64,000 bases of DNA from positions 104,087 to 168,086 of the forward strand of contig CAMOER010000001.1 in NCBI GenBank assembly GCA_946612455.1, written 5' to 3'. The translations under genes and the position numbers were made by a program. Numbering within the stretch: position 1 is the first letter of the stretch; each line of letters opens with the position of its first letter. The notes under the pieces were generated by a model that did not search any database, was not told the DNA's origin, and saw only the letters and a program-made list of their open reading frames with translations. This DNA comes from UBA3305 sp002373555. GTDB taxonomy: Bacteria > Bacillota > Clostridia > Lachnospirales > Lachnospiraceae. Positions 1 through 9,800 of the stretch are shown one piece after another.

Positions 1-300
1 TACCGCGGTCCCGTAGACCATGACTTCGGCAGCACCCTGCATGATCGAGGATGTCGTCATCCGGACGCCGACGATCGCATCCGCGCCGAGGCTCTCCGCA
101 TCCGCGACCATCCGGCCGATCGCGAGCTCACGCGCTTTGGCCATCATTTCGTTGTAATTCTTCAGTTCGCCGCCGACCAGCGTCTTGAAGCCGGCGCCGA
201 TATCCTTCAGGGCATTGACGGTCTGGATCGTGCCGCCTCTCACGAGTCCCAGGGTCTCCAGTTCTTTTCCTTCGATCTTATCTGTAGTTGCGATGATCAT
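1..300 (-). CDS. UPF0145 (YbjQ family) protein, 3' part cut off by the window
   Basis: The first 100 residues are visible, starting MIIATTDKIEGKE and continuing through a GGELKNYNEM segment and an ADAIVGVRM segment. This matches the YbjQ/UPF0145 family (about 105 residues), which forms pentameric beta-rich rings of unknown biochemical role, so only a few C-terminal residues are missing. The ATG at 298-300 is preceded by AAAGGAGA. A promoter lies at 328-357, and a structured repeat element sits further upstream at 371-548. The family assignment is firm; the function is unknown. Confidence 0.85.
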   Translation of the reverse strand, partial: MIIATTDKIEGKELETLGLVRGGTIQTVNALKDIGAGFKTLVGGELKNYNEMMAKARELAIGRMVADAESLGADAIVGVRMTTSSIMQGAAEVMVYGTAV

Positions 301-327
301 GGTCTTCTTTCTCCTTTCTCTGCCGGA

Positions 328-357
328 AATATACTGCATTGCAGAATACAGTTGCAA
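328..357 (-). promoter_or_regulatory. Promoter candidate for the UPF0145 gene
   Basis: On the minus strand TTGCAA (352-357) is separated by 18 bases from TATATT (328-333), about 28 bases before the start codon. It is a sigma-A-like match read by eye. Confidence 0.45.
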
Positions 358-370
358 TGATTCTTTCAGA

Positions 371-548
371 GACGGCTCCTCAGCTTTCGGCAGTGAAACA
401 GGGTCCTCAGATTGCTTCGGATCCGGGACGAAGCATTCGCACTCCCTCCAGCCAACGAATAAAGCGTGTTGGCTTCCGGTCGACGGCTTCGCCCGATCCT
501 GTCGCTCTTCACACACAGTTCCAGTGCCGAAACCATGATGAGCCTGTC
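371..548 (-). repeat. Structured non-coding element, copy 1 (inverted relative to copy 2)
   Basis: This stretch is about 85% identical in its core (396-522) to the reverse complement of 703-880. Its ends pair on the minus strand: GACAGGCTC (548-540) with GAGCCGTC (378-371), one unpaired A, followed inward by GGTTTCGGCA against TGCCGAAAGC. Internal hairpins include GCCAAC...GTTGGC (451-472) and GCTTCG...CGAAGC (413-433). A good minus-strand promoter at 560-588 would start RNA within a few bases of the element's edge, so it may be a leader RNA of the UPF0145 gene or a separate small RNA. No reading frame is convincing. A degenerate MITE is the alternative. Confidence 0.7.
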
Positions 549-559
549 TGTTGAATGAT

Positions 560-588
560 ATCATAACATATTGATAAAATGATATCAA
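560..588 (-). promoter_or_regulatory. Promoter candidate firing into element copy 1
   Basis: TTGATA (583-588), a 17-base spacer and TATGAT (560-565) on the minus strand. The predicted start of transcription, about 552-554, nearly coincides with the outer edge of the structured element at 548. The same stretch holds two copies of the palindrome TGATATCA, which could be an operator. Confidence 0.55.
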
Positions 589-638
589 TCCTGGATTATT
601 ATCAGGATCTCCAAAAAAGATCCGCAATCTCTTTCATC

Positions 639-666
639 AAAAAAGACCGGCTTCTATACCGGTCTT
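639..666 (-). terminator. Rho-independent terminator of the corA-MATE transcript
   Basis: The 8-base stem AAGACCGG/CCGGTCTT (643-650 and 659-666) is followed on the minus strand by a run of T (639-644). It lies 231 bases past the MATE stop, so element copy 2 falls in the 3' untranslated region. Confidence 0.75.
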
Positions 667-702
667 CACTCATCTATCCATATCCACCTCTCACTCGCCG
701 CA

Positions 703-880
703 GACAGGTTCCCTGTGTTCTTCTCACCGAAACTGTGTGTGAAGAGCGACAGTTCACGGCGAAATCGCCGACTGGAAGCCAACACGCTTTTTCGTTGGCT
801 GGAAGGAGTGCGTATATTTCGTCCGCGAACGAAGCAATCTGAGGACCCCTGTTTCGGGGAGAAGAACACAGGGAACCGTC
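703..880 (+). repeat. Structured non-coding element, copy 2
   Basis: The core matches copy 1 in opposite orientation. The ends form a long stem: 707-733 pairs with 851-877 with one mismatch, and GAC (703-705) with GTC (878-880) leaves a single bulged A at 706, exactly as in copy 1. The stem sequence is quite different from copy 1, yet both pair, which is covariation. Internal hairpins GCCAAC...GTTGGC (778-799) and GGCGAAATCGCC (759-770) are kept. No promoter is apparent on the plus side; on the minus strand it lies in the 3' untranslated region of the MATE gene. Confidence 0.7.
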
Positions 881-896
881 TCCGGTAGTCCCTTCC

Positions 897-2273
897 TCAC
901 ACAATCGCCTTCGTTCTCCACTTCCCTCTCCGGTACATTATAAACGTCAGCGTCGCCCCCACACACCACGTAATCACCAGCGACAGGAACATCATCGCCG
1001 GATTCCCTTTGGGATTCTCCGGCGTCTTCGTCAGCCACACCAGCAGATACGCAGCCGGCACACGCATCAGCACCGAGTTGAAGATCGAGATCCACATCGG
1101 CGTCACCGTATCACCGGCCCCCCGCATGATGCCGGACAGACACTGCGTCACTTCCATGGCGATATAGCCCACGCACAGGATCTGCATCATATGATAGCTG
1201 ATATCGACCAGCTCCTGCGTATTCGTGAAAATGCCCATCAGCGGCTTTCCGAAGAGCAGGATCAGCGCCGTCAGCCCGGCCGAGATCGCCATCGCCGCCA
1301 GCGTTCCTTCCTTCGCGCCCTTGATGACCCGGTCCATCTTGTTCGCGCCGATATTCTGTCCCGCATACGTCGTCATCGCCGTACCGAACGAGAACGCCGG
1401 CAGCATGACAAAGCCGTCGATTCGCATAACGATCACATTCGCCGCGATAAACTGCGCGCCAAAGCTGTTCGTCAGGGACTGTACAACGATCATGGACATC
1501 GAAATGATCGCCTGCGTAACGCCGGAAGGCAGACCCAGCCGGATCAGGGACGAAGAATATCGTTTCTCCGGCTTCAGATATTCCTTCTTCATGTCGAACA
1601 GGTCCTTCATCTGCGACAGCTTCCGGAAGGTCAGGATCGCGGAAACGAACTGGGCGATGATCGTCGCAAGCGCCACGCCGGGCACGCCCATGCCGAAGAA
1701 TACGACGAATGCATAGTCCAGAAAGATATTCAGAACCGTTGCGACCAGCAGATACAGCAAGGCGGAAACGGAATCTCCGAGTCCGCGCAGCACGCCGCCG
1801 AGAATATTATAATATCCGCTTCCCGCAATGCCCAGGAAAAAGATCGTCAGGTAGCTCGCGCTCCAGTTGATGATCGCATCCGGGGTATTCAGAATCGAAA
1901 GCACCGGTTTGGAGATCAGCGGACCGATGATCATGATGATCACGGAGCTAATCGCGGTCAGCGTAATGCAGCAGCCGATGGATCGCGAGAGCTTCTCTCT
2001 CTGTCTCGCACCGAAATACTGCGATACCATGATGCTGGCGCCGACAGAAATTCCGATGAACAGCACAAGCATCAGGTTCAGGATCGGACCGGCTGTACCG
2101 ACCGCCGCCAGCGCATCATCTCCCACGAATCGGCCGACGATGATGCTGTCGATGGTATTATAAAGCTGCTGGGCAATATTTCCCAGCAGCATCGGGATCG
2201 TGAATTTAATTATCTGTGAGACCGGATTGCCGACCGTCATGTCCACCGGTGCAAAAAGATCTTTTAACTTCAT
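897..2273 (-). CDS. MATE family multidrug/Na+ efflux transporter
   Basis: A 458-residue integral membrane protein with about twelve hydrophobic segments in two homologous halves (roughly 15-200 and 240-440), the MatE layout. The N-terminal region GNPVSQIIKFTIPMLLGNIA followed by a segment with SIIVGRFVG is typical of the clostridial branch. Family members export cationic drugs or metabolites in exchange for Na+ or H+; the substrate cannot be told from sequence. The start has GGAGG four bases upstream and lies 13 bases after the corA stop, so the two are probably one transcript. Confidence 0.9.
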   Translation of the reverse strand: MKLKDLFAPVDMTVGNPVSQIIKFTIPMLLGNIAQQLYNTIDSIIVGRFVGDDALAAVGTAGPILNLMLVLFIGISVGASIMVSQYFGARQREKLSRSIGCCITLTAISSVIIMIIGPLISKPVLSILNTPDAIINWSASYLTIFFLGIAGSGYYNILGGVLRGLGDSVSALLYLLVATVLNIFLDYAFVVFFGMGVPGVALATIIAQFVSAILTFRKLSQMKDLFDMKKEYLKPEKRYSSSLIRLGLPSGVTQAIISMSMIVVQSLTNSFGAQFIAANVIVMRIDGFVMLPAFSFGTAMTTYAGQNIGANKMDRVIKGAKEGTLAAMAISAGLTALILLFGKPLMGIFTNTQELVDISYHMMQILCVGYIAMEVTQCLSGIMRGAGDTVTPMWISIFNSVLMRVPAAYLLVWLTKTPENPKGNPAMMFLSLVITWCVGATLTFIMYRRGKWRTKAIV

Positions 2274-2286
2274 AGAGCCTCCGAAC

Positions 2287-3207
2287 CTACAGCCACTTCT
2301 TTATTTTAAAGTACAGAATGCCGCCCACGACGATCACAATACATACGATCAGGACCGCCGGATACGCCCATGGATAAGAAAGCTCCGGCATATACACGAA
2401 GTTCATGCCGTACCAGCCGACGATGAGCGTCAGCGGCATGAAGATCGTCGTCACGATCGTCAGCACGGTCATGATATTGTTCTGCTTGATATCCAGATGC
2501 GTCTTGTGCAGATCGCGGATCTGCATGGCGAAATCGCGCACGCCCGAAGCCGCATCTTTCAGACGCTCGATCCGGTTGATATACAGCCGGAAATACCGCA
2601 GGTTGTCTTCGACGAAGAAACCGTTTTCATTCTCCTCGAAGACTTCTGCCGCATCCAGCAGCTGTTCATAGTTGTTCAGAAGCTCCCGGATATCGCCGCG
2701 GATCTCATTGACCCGGTGAATGATCTCGATGCCCGTCTCATGGACGATCGCATCTTCCATCTTATCGAGTTCATGTTCATACTGGTCGATCAGCTTCTGG
2801 TCATTCTTCACCACCTGCGTCAGGAAATCGCACAGGAACCTCTCCAGGCTCGGATTTCTCCATCGTTTTGTGGATGCGATCATTTCGATCATGTGATGCA
2901 CCGTCCCGCTGTCGTCGATAAAAACGATTCCCTTTTCATCCAGTGCGAATGCGAAGACCGCATCCTCGCCCGAAAGATCCGCTCTCCGCGGAATGGAAAA
3001 TGTACCGGTGATCGAATCGTAGTTGACCTCCGCCTTGGTGGCAAGGATCAGATCTTCATCCGGATCATGCTCGATACCCATGTCGAACCGGTTCTCATGC
3101 CGCCGCCATTCTTCCCGCGAGAGCACGGCCGCATACGGCAGCCCGGACTTCAGCATGTCCAAAGGCTCCGCCTGGGTCGGCCTGTCCTGAATAATATAGC
3201 AATACAT
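2287..3207 (-). CDS. corA: CorA family magnesium/divalent cation channel
   Basis: A 306-residue protein ending in two transmembrane segments, with the selectivity signature YGMNF (GMN at 267-269) at the end of the first one and the usual acidic periplasmic loop MPEL after it. The long charged N-terminal domain forms the cytoplasmic funnel in this family. I chose the ATG at 3205-3207, giving MYCYIIQDR, because AAAGGAGG lies at ideal spacing; an upstream ATG in frame at 3270 has none. It heads a corA-MATE unit. Confidence 0.92.
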   Translation of the reverse strand: MYCYIIQDRPTQAEPLDMLKSGLPYAAVLSREEWRRHENRFDMGIEHDPDEDLILATKAEVNYDSITGTFSIPRRADLSGEDAVFAFALDEKGIVFIDDSGTVHHMIEMIASTKRWRNPSLERFLCDFLTQVVKNDQKLIDQYEHELDKMEDAIVHETGIEIIHRVNEIRGDIRELLNNYEQLLDAAEVFEENENGFFVEDNLRYFRLYINRIERLKDAASGVRDFAMQIRDLHKTHLDIKQNNIMTVLTIVTTIFMPLTLIVGWYGMNFVYMPELSYPWAYPAVLIVCIVIVVGGILYFKIKKWL

Positions 3208-3237
3208 CCGGCACCTCCTTTCCCTGCATGGTTTAGT

Positions 3238-3266
3238 ATGATAACACAACCCGGCGAAAAAGTGAA
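3238..3266 (-). promoter_or_regulatory. Promoter candidate for corA-MATE
   Basis: TTCACT (3261-3266), 17 bases, TATCAT (3238-3243) on the minus strand, in the short gap after the addA stop. The -35 match is modest. Confidence 0.4.
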
Positions 3267-3275
3267 CCACCTTCT

Positions 3276-6200
3276 TTACTTCGGTACACAGATGGTCCGA
3301 TTCAGCGCAAAGGAATAGATATACATCTCCGAAACAGGCTTTCCGATCGCTGCCGACAGTGCTTCCGCGTACAGATGCATCTGGATCCCGTACCGTTCGA
3401 TCAGCTCCGCTGGCCCCTCTTCTCCGTATACGCTGTCGGTCTTGTAATCCCAGAGAATGATCCCATCCTCCGTTTCAACATAGGCATCGGTAATGCCCTG
3501 CAGGATCATCCACTCGCCGTCCTCTTCGGCCTTTTCGTACCTGCCTGTCTCGCGGATCTGTCTGAATTCAGAGACCGTCAGTCTGCTGATGAACTGTTTT
3601 TCCCGGGAAAGCTTTCCTCTGCGGAATGCATCCGCTGCCGTCTGTCCGAGCGGAGAAGCATAGAATCGGCTGATCTTCCCGGGCTCGATCATATCCGCCT
3701 CCTGCTGCGACAGAAAATCCTCCGCCACGAGCCTGGCAAGTCCGTCGTTCACGGCTTCCGTACTGCCGCATTCCTCCGGCGAGAGCCTGTACATTGCAAG
3801 GTGATACGCCGTTCCGCGGACAGTGCCGGATGCCGGATAGACACCGGTTTCCTCCGGTGCGATCCGCGCTTCACTGGGTTTCCGCCCCGGGTTCTGCGCC
3901 TCTGCCTCCGCCGCCTTCTGTTTCAGTTCCGATACGGAAACAACGCCCTTCTGGCGAACCGAGTTCTCAAACGGATAGGCAAAATTGAGCCATCCTTCCA
4001 GCATTTCCAGCATCGCCGGATCCGCCGTTCCGGCCCCGGCAGCGAGCCGCCATCTGTCCGCACGCATAGCGGCCAGTGCAGCATCATACGTGCTCCGCAG
4101 TTCCTCCGCTTCCGCTTCTGTGACAGTCATGCGGACCGGACTTCCGTCCATCGTCATCAGCAGCCAGTCGAGATAGGAGTTTGCCTTTCCGGCCAGCAGC
4201 GCGGGCGGAAGCCCCGGCACCGCAAGCTTTTTCATCTGCTCCGTGAGATTCTCCGTGCTCGCCGTGAGTATCAGTTTTTCTTTCGCCCTGGTCATAGCGA
4301 CATACAGGATCCGAAGTTCTTCCTCCCGGCTCTCCTTTTTGATCTGTTCCGCCGTCATTTTTTTATACAGCAGGGCGGTCTTTGTCCGTTTCACGGGATC
4401 GATCAGATCACAGGCAAGGCCCAGATCCTGGTGCAGCAGCATTGACGCCTTCGCATCCTGAAGATTGAAGCCTCTGCCGGTACCGGCCACAAACACGACC
4501 GGATATTCCATTCCCTTGCTCTTATGGATCGTCGTGATCCGCACAAGATCTTCGTTCTCCGACAGTGCGGAGGCCTCCCCCTCGTCCACTTTATACTCAT
4601 GCAGTCTCTGAATATAGCGAAGGAACCGGAAGATGCCCCGGTAGCTGGTCTCCTCAAAAGCAGCCGCCTTCTCGATCAGCATTTCCACATTTGCTTTCCG
4701 CACAGCGCCGCCCGGCTCCGCTGCCAGCACATACAGATAGCCGGTCTCGTCCAGCAGCTTTATCAGGATCTCGCGGATCGAACGTACGGATGACAGCCTT
4801 CTGTATTCGGAAAGCATCTTCCTGAATGCTTCGAACTTTTCCGTGCATCTGCCTTCGCCGGCCGCAGCCGTCAGCTTATCAAACAGATATCCGTCCGGCA
4901 TTCCGGCGCACATAGAAGCCAGCTCATTTTTGGTAAATCCGCCGATCGGAGAAAGGAGCACGGACGCCAGCGGGATATCCTGCAGCGGATCGTCGATGAT
5001 CTGCAGAAAAGACAGCAGTACCCGGACTTCAGGCGCGGAAAAATAGCCTTTATTTTCCTGCGCATGCGCGGGAATGCCGCTGGACATGAGTACGCGCCGC
5101 AGCGGCTCCGCCATGCTCTCGGCCGACCGTACCAGGATCACGATATCCCGGTAAGAAACAGGTCTCTCCTTCCCCTCTTTGACATCATAGAGCAGCAGTC
5201 CGTTTTCGGGATCGGTCAGCGCACGGATCTTATCCGCGATCATCCCGGCCTCAGCCTCGATGCCGGAGAGCCCGCCATCGGCGTGATCACAGACAAGCAG
5301 CTCGGTCTCCGGATCCGCGAGCGCGTATCCGGCGCCGTATTTCAGGCTCGCGGCATCATCGTAAACGATCCCGCCAAGATCCTCCGTCATGATCTGCGAG
5401 AACAGATGATTCACGCTCGAAAGAACGGTCTCTCTGGAGCGGAAATTCTTTCCGAGATCGATCCGATATCCGGTATCCGCATCCTTCTCACCGGAATAGA
5501 AACGGTATTTTTCCATGAAAAGCGCCGGTCTGGCCATGCGGAACCGGTAGATGCTCTGCTTGACATCGCCCACCATGAATCTGTCTGCGCCGGTACCGCC
5601 GCTCTTTGCGAAGGCGCGCAGGATCTCCTCCTGGATCAGATTGCTGTCCTGGTATTCATCCGTCATGACCTCCCGGAACAGGCCCTTCAGCTCATGCTGA
5701 AGCTCCTTCGGCACAAGCGCATCGCCTTCCCATTTCCACAGAAGCTGCAGTGCCAGATGCTCGATATCCGAAAATGTCGCGAGCTCCCGTTTTCTTTTTT
5801 CCTGTGCATAGATTTCGCCGAAGCGCAGTGTCAGACGGATGATCTCCCGCCTTACGGGATCCGTCGCCGCCGCCAGCTCCGCTTCCGTCTGCAGGTCCCC
5901 GCAGCCGCCCGGGAAAAGCGCCTTGATCCCATCCTTCACGGCATCCCGCCACGCGGAGAACATCTCCTTTACGGCAGGATCCGTATCGCCGAGCTTGCGG
6001 ATCGCCGGCTTCCTGACAAAACCGGGTGCCGACAGTTTTCCGTACAGCGCCGCGAGATCCTTCGTATCCAGAAGATCCAGCACCAGCGCCAGATCCGCCA
6101 GGAACATGTCCGTATACTTTTCCAGCGCCGGATAAGCTGACGATTCCGCGGCAGCAAGCTGCAGACTCTCTGCATATTTTTCCAGTTCGTACTGCACGCT

Positions 6201-6851
6201 TTCTCCCCAGGAAATGAACCAGGACTGCGCAGACAGGTCCCTGACGCGGCCGTCATATTCCTCCATAAGACGGGCGAGCTCCCTTTCAGGCCAGGGCATG
6301 CTGTCGTAATTCCGGAAGACATCCAGGATCATATCCCGTACGGCTCTGTCATTCATGTCCTTCGACAGGGAATCCATGAGCCGCCGGAAGTCTTTCGTAT
6401 TCTCTTCATACGCTTCGGCCAGCATCTGCTCCAGACAGTCCTCGCGCAGCAGACGGTCCTCTCCCTCATCGGCGATCCGCAGATCCGGATCAATATCCAG
6501 CAGGAAGAAATACTGTCTGACCAGCCACTGGCAGAAACTGTCGATCGTGCTGATATGGGCCTGCGGCAGAAGCGCCGCCTGTCTGGCCAGCACAGGATCT
6601 TCCGGCGCGTCCTCCATCCGTTTTGCCAGCGCATCGGAAAGCCGCTCCTTCATTTCCGCCGCGGCGGCTCTCGTAAAAGTGACCACCAGGAGTTCATTTA
6701 CCGAGACCGGATCGGACGGATCCGTGATCCGCTGTACGATCCTTTCCACCAGCACGGCAGTCTTGCCGCTGCCGGCCGCGGCGGACACCAGGATATCCTT
6801 TCCCCGTGTCTCTATGACTTTTTTCTGATCATCCGTCCACTTGACCGCCAT
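3276..6851 (-). CDS. addA: AddAB helicase-nuclease, subunit A
   Basis: A 1191-residue UvrD/Rep-type superfamily 1 helicase fused to a RecB-type nuclease. It has the Walker A motif AAAGSGKT (24-31), the DEYQDSN Walker B-type motif, VGDVKQSIYRFR and, near the C-terminus, the nuclease core LWDYKTD (D1135, K1137). With AddB it processes double-strand DNA ends for RecA-dependent repair, as RecBCD does in enterics. The ATG at 6851 has GAGGAGG upstream and overlaps the addB end by 23 bases, indicating translational coupling. Length is normal for Firmicutes. Confidence 0.96.
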   Translation of the reverse strand: MAVKWTDDQKKVIETRGKDILVSAAAGSGKTAVLVERIVQRITDPSDPVSVNELLVVTFTRAAAAEMKERLSDALAKRMEDAPEDPVLARQAALLPQAHISTIDSFCQWLVRQYFFLLDIDPDLRIADEGEDRLLREDCLEQMLAEAYEENTKDFRRLMDSLSKDMNDRAVRDMILDVFRNYDSMPWPERELARLMEEYDGRVRDLSAQSWFISWGESVQYELEKYAESLQLAAAESSAYPALEKYTDMFLADLALVLDLLDTKDLAALYGKLSAPGFVRKPAIRKLGDTDPAVKEMFSAWRDAVKDGIKALFPGGCGDLQTEAELAAATDPVRREIIRLTLRFGEIYAQEKRKRELATFSDIEHLALQLLWKWEGDALVPKELQHELKGLFREVMTDEYQDSNLIQEEILRAFAKSGGTGADRFMVGDVKQSIYRFRMARPALFMEKYRFYSGEKDADTGYRIDLGKNFRSRETVLSSVNHLFSQIMTEDLGGIVYDDAASLKYGAGYALADPETELLVCDHADGGLSGIEAEAGMIADKIRALTDPENGLLLYDVKEGKERPVSYRDIVILVRSAESMAEPLRRVLMSSGIPAHAQENKGYFSAPEVRVLLSFLQIIDDPLQDIPLASVLLSPIGGFTKNELASMCAGMPDGYLFDKLTAAAGEGRCTEKFEAFRKMLSEYRRLSSVRSIREILIKLLDETGYLYVLAAEPGGAVRKANVEMLIEKAAAFEETSYRGIFRFLRYIQRLHEYKVDEGEASALSENEDLVRITTIHKSKGMEYPVVFVAGTGRGFNLQDAKASMLLHQDLGLACDLIDPVKRTKTALLYKKMTAEQIKKESREEELRILYVAMTRAKEKLILTASTENLTEQMKKLAVPGLPPALLAGKANSYLDWLLMTMDGSPVRMTVTEAEAEELRSTYDAALAAMRADRWRLAAGAGTADPAMLEMLEGWLNFAYPFENSVRQKGVVSVSELKQKAAEAEAQNPGRKPSEARIAPEETGVYPASGTVRGTAYHLAMYRLSPEECGSTEAVNDGLARLVAEDFLSQQEADMIEPGKISRFYASPLGQTAADAFRRGKLSREKQFISRLTVSEFRQIRETGRYEKAEEDGEWMILQGITDAYVETEDGIILWDYKTDSVYGEEGPAELIERYGIQMHLYAEALSAAIGKPVSEMYIYSFALNRTICVPK

Positions 6852-9800
6852 CCGCTGCCTCCTCTTTCAGTCTCTCCCAGATTTCCTTATCTTCCATTTT
6901 CGCCATCCGCCGGTAGCCGTACACGGGATTTTTCCTGTCAAAACCGCATGCCGCACTGTACGGACAATAATCGCATGCCGTCCGGTTCTTTTCCATCACC
7001 GGCGCTGCCTCCACATCGCCCGAAGCGATCCGGTTCCCGGTCTCCTGCATCTTCTTTTCCGTGTACGCGATCAGCTGCCGGATCTGCGCCGCATCTGCTT
7101 TTTTCCCCGATACGGGCTCGCTTTTCGCCGCGATCAGATCATCGGAAGCCGACAGTCCTTTCAGATACCAGTTTTTGATCCATTTTTTATAGATGTCATC
7201 CTCGGAAGCACCTGCCTCCGTATCTGCAAGTTTTTCCGCGAACGAGAAATAGTACATGCCTGCGGGAACGGCCGTGCTGCCGGGATGGCGCTTTTCGTCT
7301 TTCAGCATCGCCGCCGCCATATACAGCACCAGCTGCATGGAAAGGCCGTTGTAGATCGAGTTCAGATCCAGTATCTTCTCTCCGGTCTTGTAATCGACCA
7401 CACGGATATACCGCTTTCCGTCTTCCTCGCTGACATCCACACGGTCGATCCGGCCCTCCAGGATCATCCGGCTGCCGTTTTCCGCCCGGATCACCAGTTC
7501 CGGATCATTGTATCCGGAAAAGAGCATCTCGCTCGCCTCCTGACGGAAATCTCCCCGCCGCATCAGATCGCACACAGCCCGGATCCCCCGGTCCAGAAGT
7601 GCGGTGAACCGGCCTGTCCGGTAGGCGCCTTCGGCGCTTTCGGCCTCCATCCGGCTGATCTTTTCGTCCCGTTTTGCCAGCGAGACCGCTGCTTCCACCA
7701 GACGTTCCCGGTCTTCTTCGGTCAGTTCGTCCATCTGTATCCCTTCTTCCTTTAACAGTGCGAAGAAGTTATCCATGACCGTATGGAAAAATGTTCCCCG
7801 GTCCATCTGATCGACCGTGAACGGCTTCCGTTCTCTGAGTTTCAGTCCGTACCGCAGAAAATGCGCGGCCGCGCATTCGGCAAAGGCTTCCATCCGTGTC
7901 ACACTCAGGCGGATATCCTTTCCGTAAAGAAGCCCTGCGGCTGCGGGAAGGATGCTGCTCTCCGCCGCTGTGGGAAAAGCGGCCGCCAGGATCTTTTCAA
8001 ACGCTTCCGAATCCGTTTTCTGCAGCACAGCGGCCAGCGCATCGAATCCGGAATCCGGAGAATCCTTTTCCGCCTCTTCTGTCTTCCGGCCCACGCCGTC
8101 GGCGAACGCCAGCTTCAGCGATGCCATTCCGGTGATCCGGGCTGCCATTTCCCGGTCTTCGTCTGTCTGCACATGCAGATCCTCATACAGGGAAACGATC
8201 TGCTGCAGCAGATACGACGGTCTGACCGCACTGCCGGACCCGTTCTGTGTATGGAAGGTGATATACAGCTGTTCCTTCGGTCTGCAGAGAAGCATATAAA
8301 GGTACGCACGCTCCTGGCAGGCCATATCGAAAGCCGCCGGTGCCAGACGGACGCCGCGGGCAAGCAGCAGCGAGCGCTCATTTTCAGAAAGGATCCCGCC
8401 CGAAGCGCCCGGGGACGGGATCAGCCCGTCATTCATCCCCAAAAGGATCAGCGCGCGGATCTCGTTCTGCCGGCTGCGCCGGATATCCCCGATCTGCACC
8501 TGGTCCATGCCGGACGGAAGCATACCGAGCTTTCCCTCTGCGATACCGGCTTCCAGGAGCTTCAGGAAGCTGTCCGCACTGAAGCGTTCCTCCGGGAAGA
8601 GCGTTTCGGCCTCTGTCAGGATCTGCCCGATATATTCAAACACCCTGCGGTATTCCTCTGCGCGCTCACTGTCGCCATCTTCCGACGCAGCTTCCGCCAG
8701 GGACTGCAGGCGGGCAGACGCATCCGCCCGTGACATCATGTTCCTGAGCGCCACGATCCATTCCGCCCCTGCATATCCGCCTCTTCCGGTGAGCCCGGTC
8801 AGATCCGCAAGCGCGGCAGCGATCGTTTCTCTGGCCGTGTCGATCTCTCCCATCCTTTCTTCCAGGAACTTTTCCGGGCACCAGGAAAACGGCTTCTGAT
8901 ACGCGCTTTTCCCGCGGATGCCCGTGACATACAGATAGGTATCCAGAAGATCGGCCTGCGCATCATCCAGCGGTCCGATCCCGCACCTGACGAACCGCAT
9001 CACGCTCTCATAAGAGAAATCCGTACTGATGATCTCCAGCGCCGACAGCAGGAATTCTGCCAGCGGATCTCCGGCCAGCCCCTTTCTGCTGTCACAGAAA
9101 AACGGAATCCCGGCTCTTGCAAACTCCGTGGTCAGATACTTCCGGTACGTCTCCGTATCACCCGTGACCACCGCGATCTCATGATATCGGTAGCCTTCCT
9201 CCCGGACCAGACGTGCGATCGTGCAGGCGGCAAATGCGGCCTCTGCGGCTTCATTGCGCAGTCTTGTCACGCGGATCCCGGAACAATCGCCTGCAAACAC
9301 AGCCTTCCAGCCGAAACGCATGAAATGCTCCGTCAGGAACCGCAGTTCCGGTGCATCCGCATGACGGACATCACCGTGCAGCAGGATCCTCTCCCAGGGG
9401 ATCTCTTTCTCTTCAGCTGTCCTGATCAGTTCCGCTTCCGTACTTTTTCCCATGTAGAAAAGATCCGTCGGGCGAAGTTCCTGCTCTGCCGCCTCCGCTT
9501 CAGGAAGCAAAAGCGCGATCTCCATATGAGAGGTCTGGGACATCAGGATATCCAGGATGGCAAGCTGCACCGGTGTAAAGCCGGTAAAACTGTCAATATA
9601 TAAGCGGCAGCCCGACATCAGGTCCGATGCCGGCAGCAGCCGCAGAAGTCCCGGAAGCAGCTCTTCGGCCGTGATCTTTCCGTTCTCTCTGCGGGCCTCG
9701 AAGGACTTCCTGATCCTCCCGAGATCCGAGAGTTTTCTCTTTAAAAGCGGCTGGTCGTAAAGACGGTCTGCAATCTCCAGAAGATCCCCGGAATCGTACT

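Noticed and set aside
185..554. Short overlapping frames in the repeat elements at 339-554 and 666-904
   Set aside because: Frames run through both copies in different phases with frameshifts between them, no ribosome sites are present, and conservation follows stems, not codons.
3208..3275. Magnesium riboswitch ahead of corA
   Set aside because: The whole gap to the addA stop is 68 bases and contains only a promoter-like sequence.
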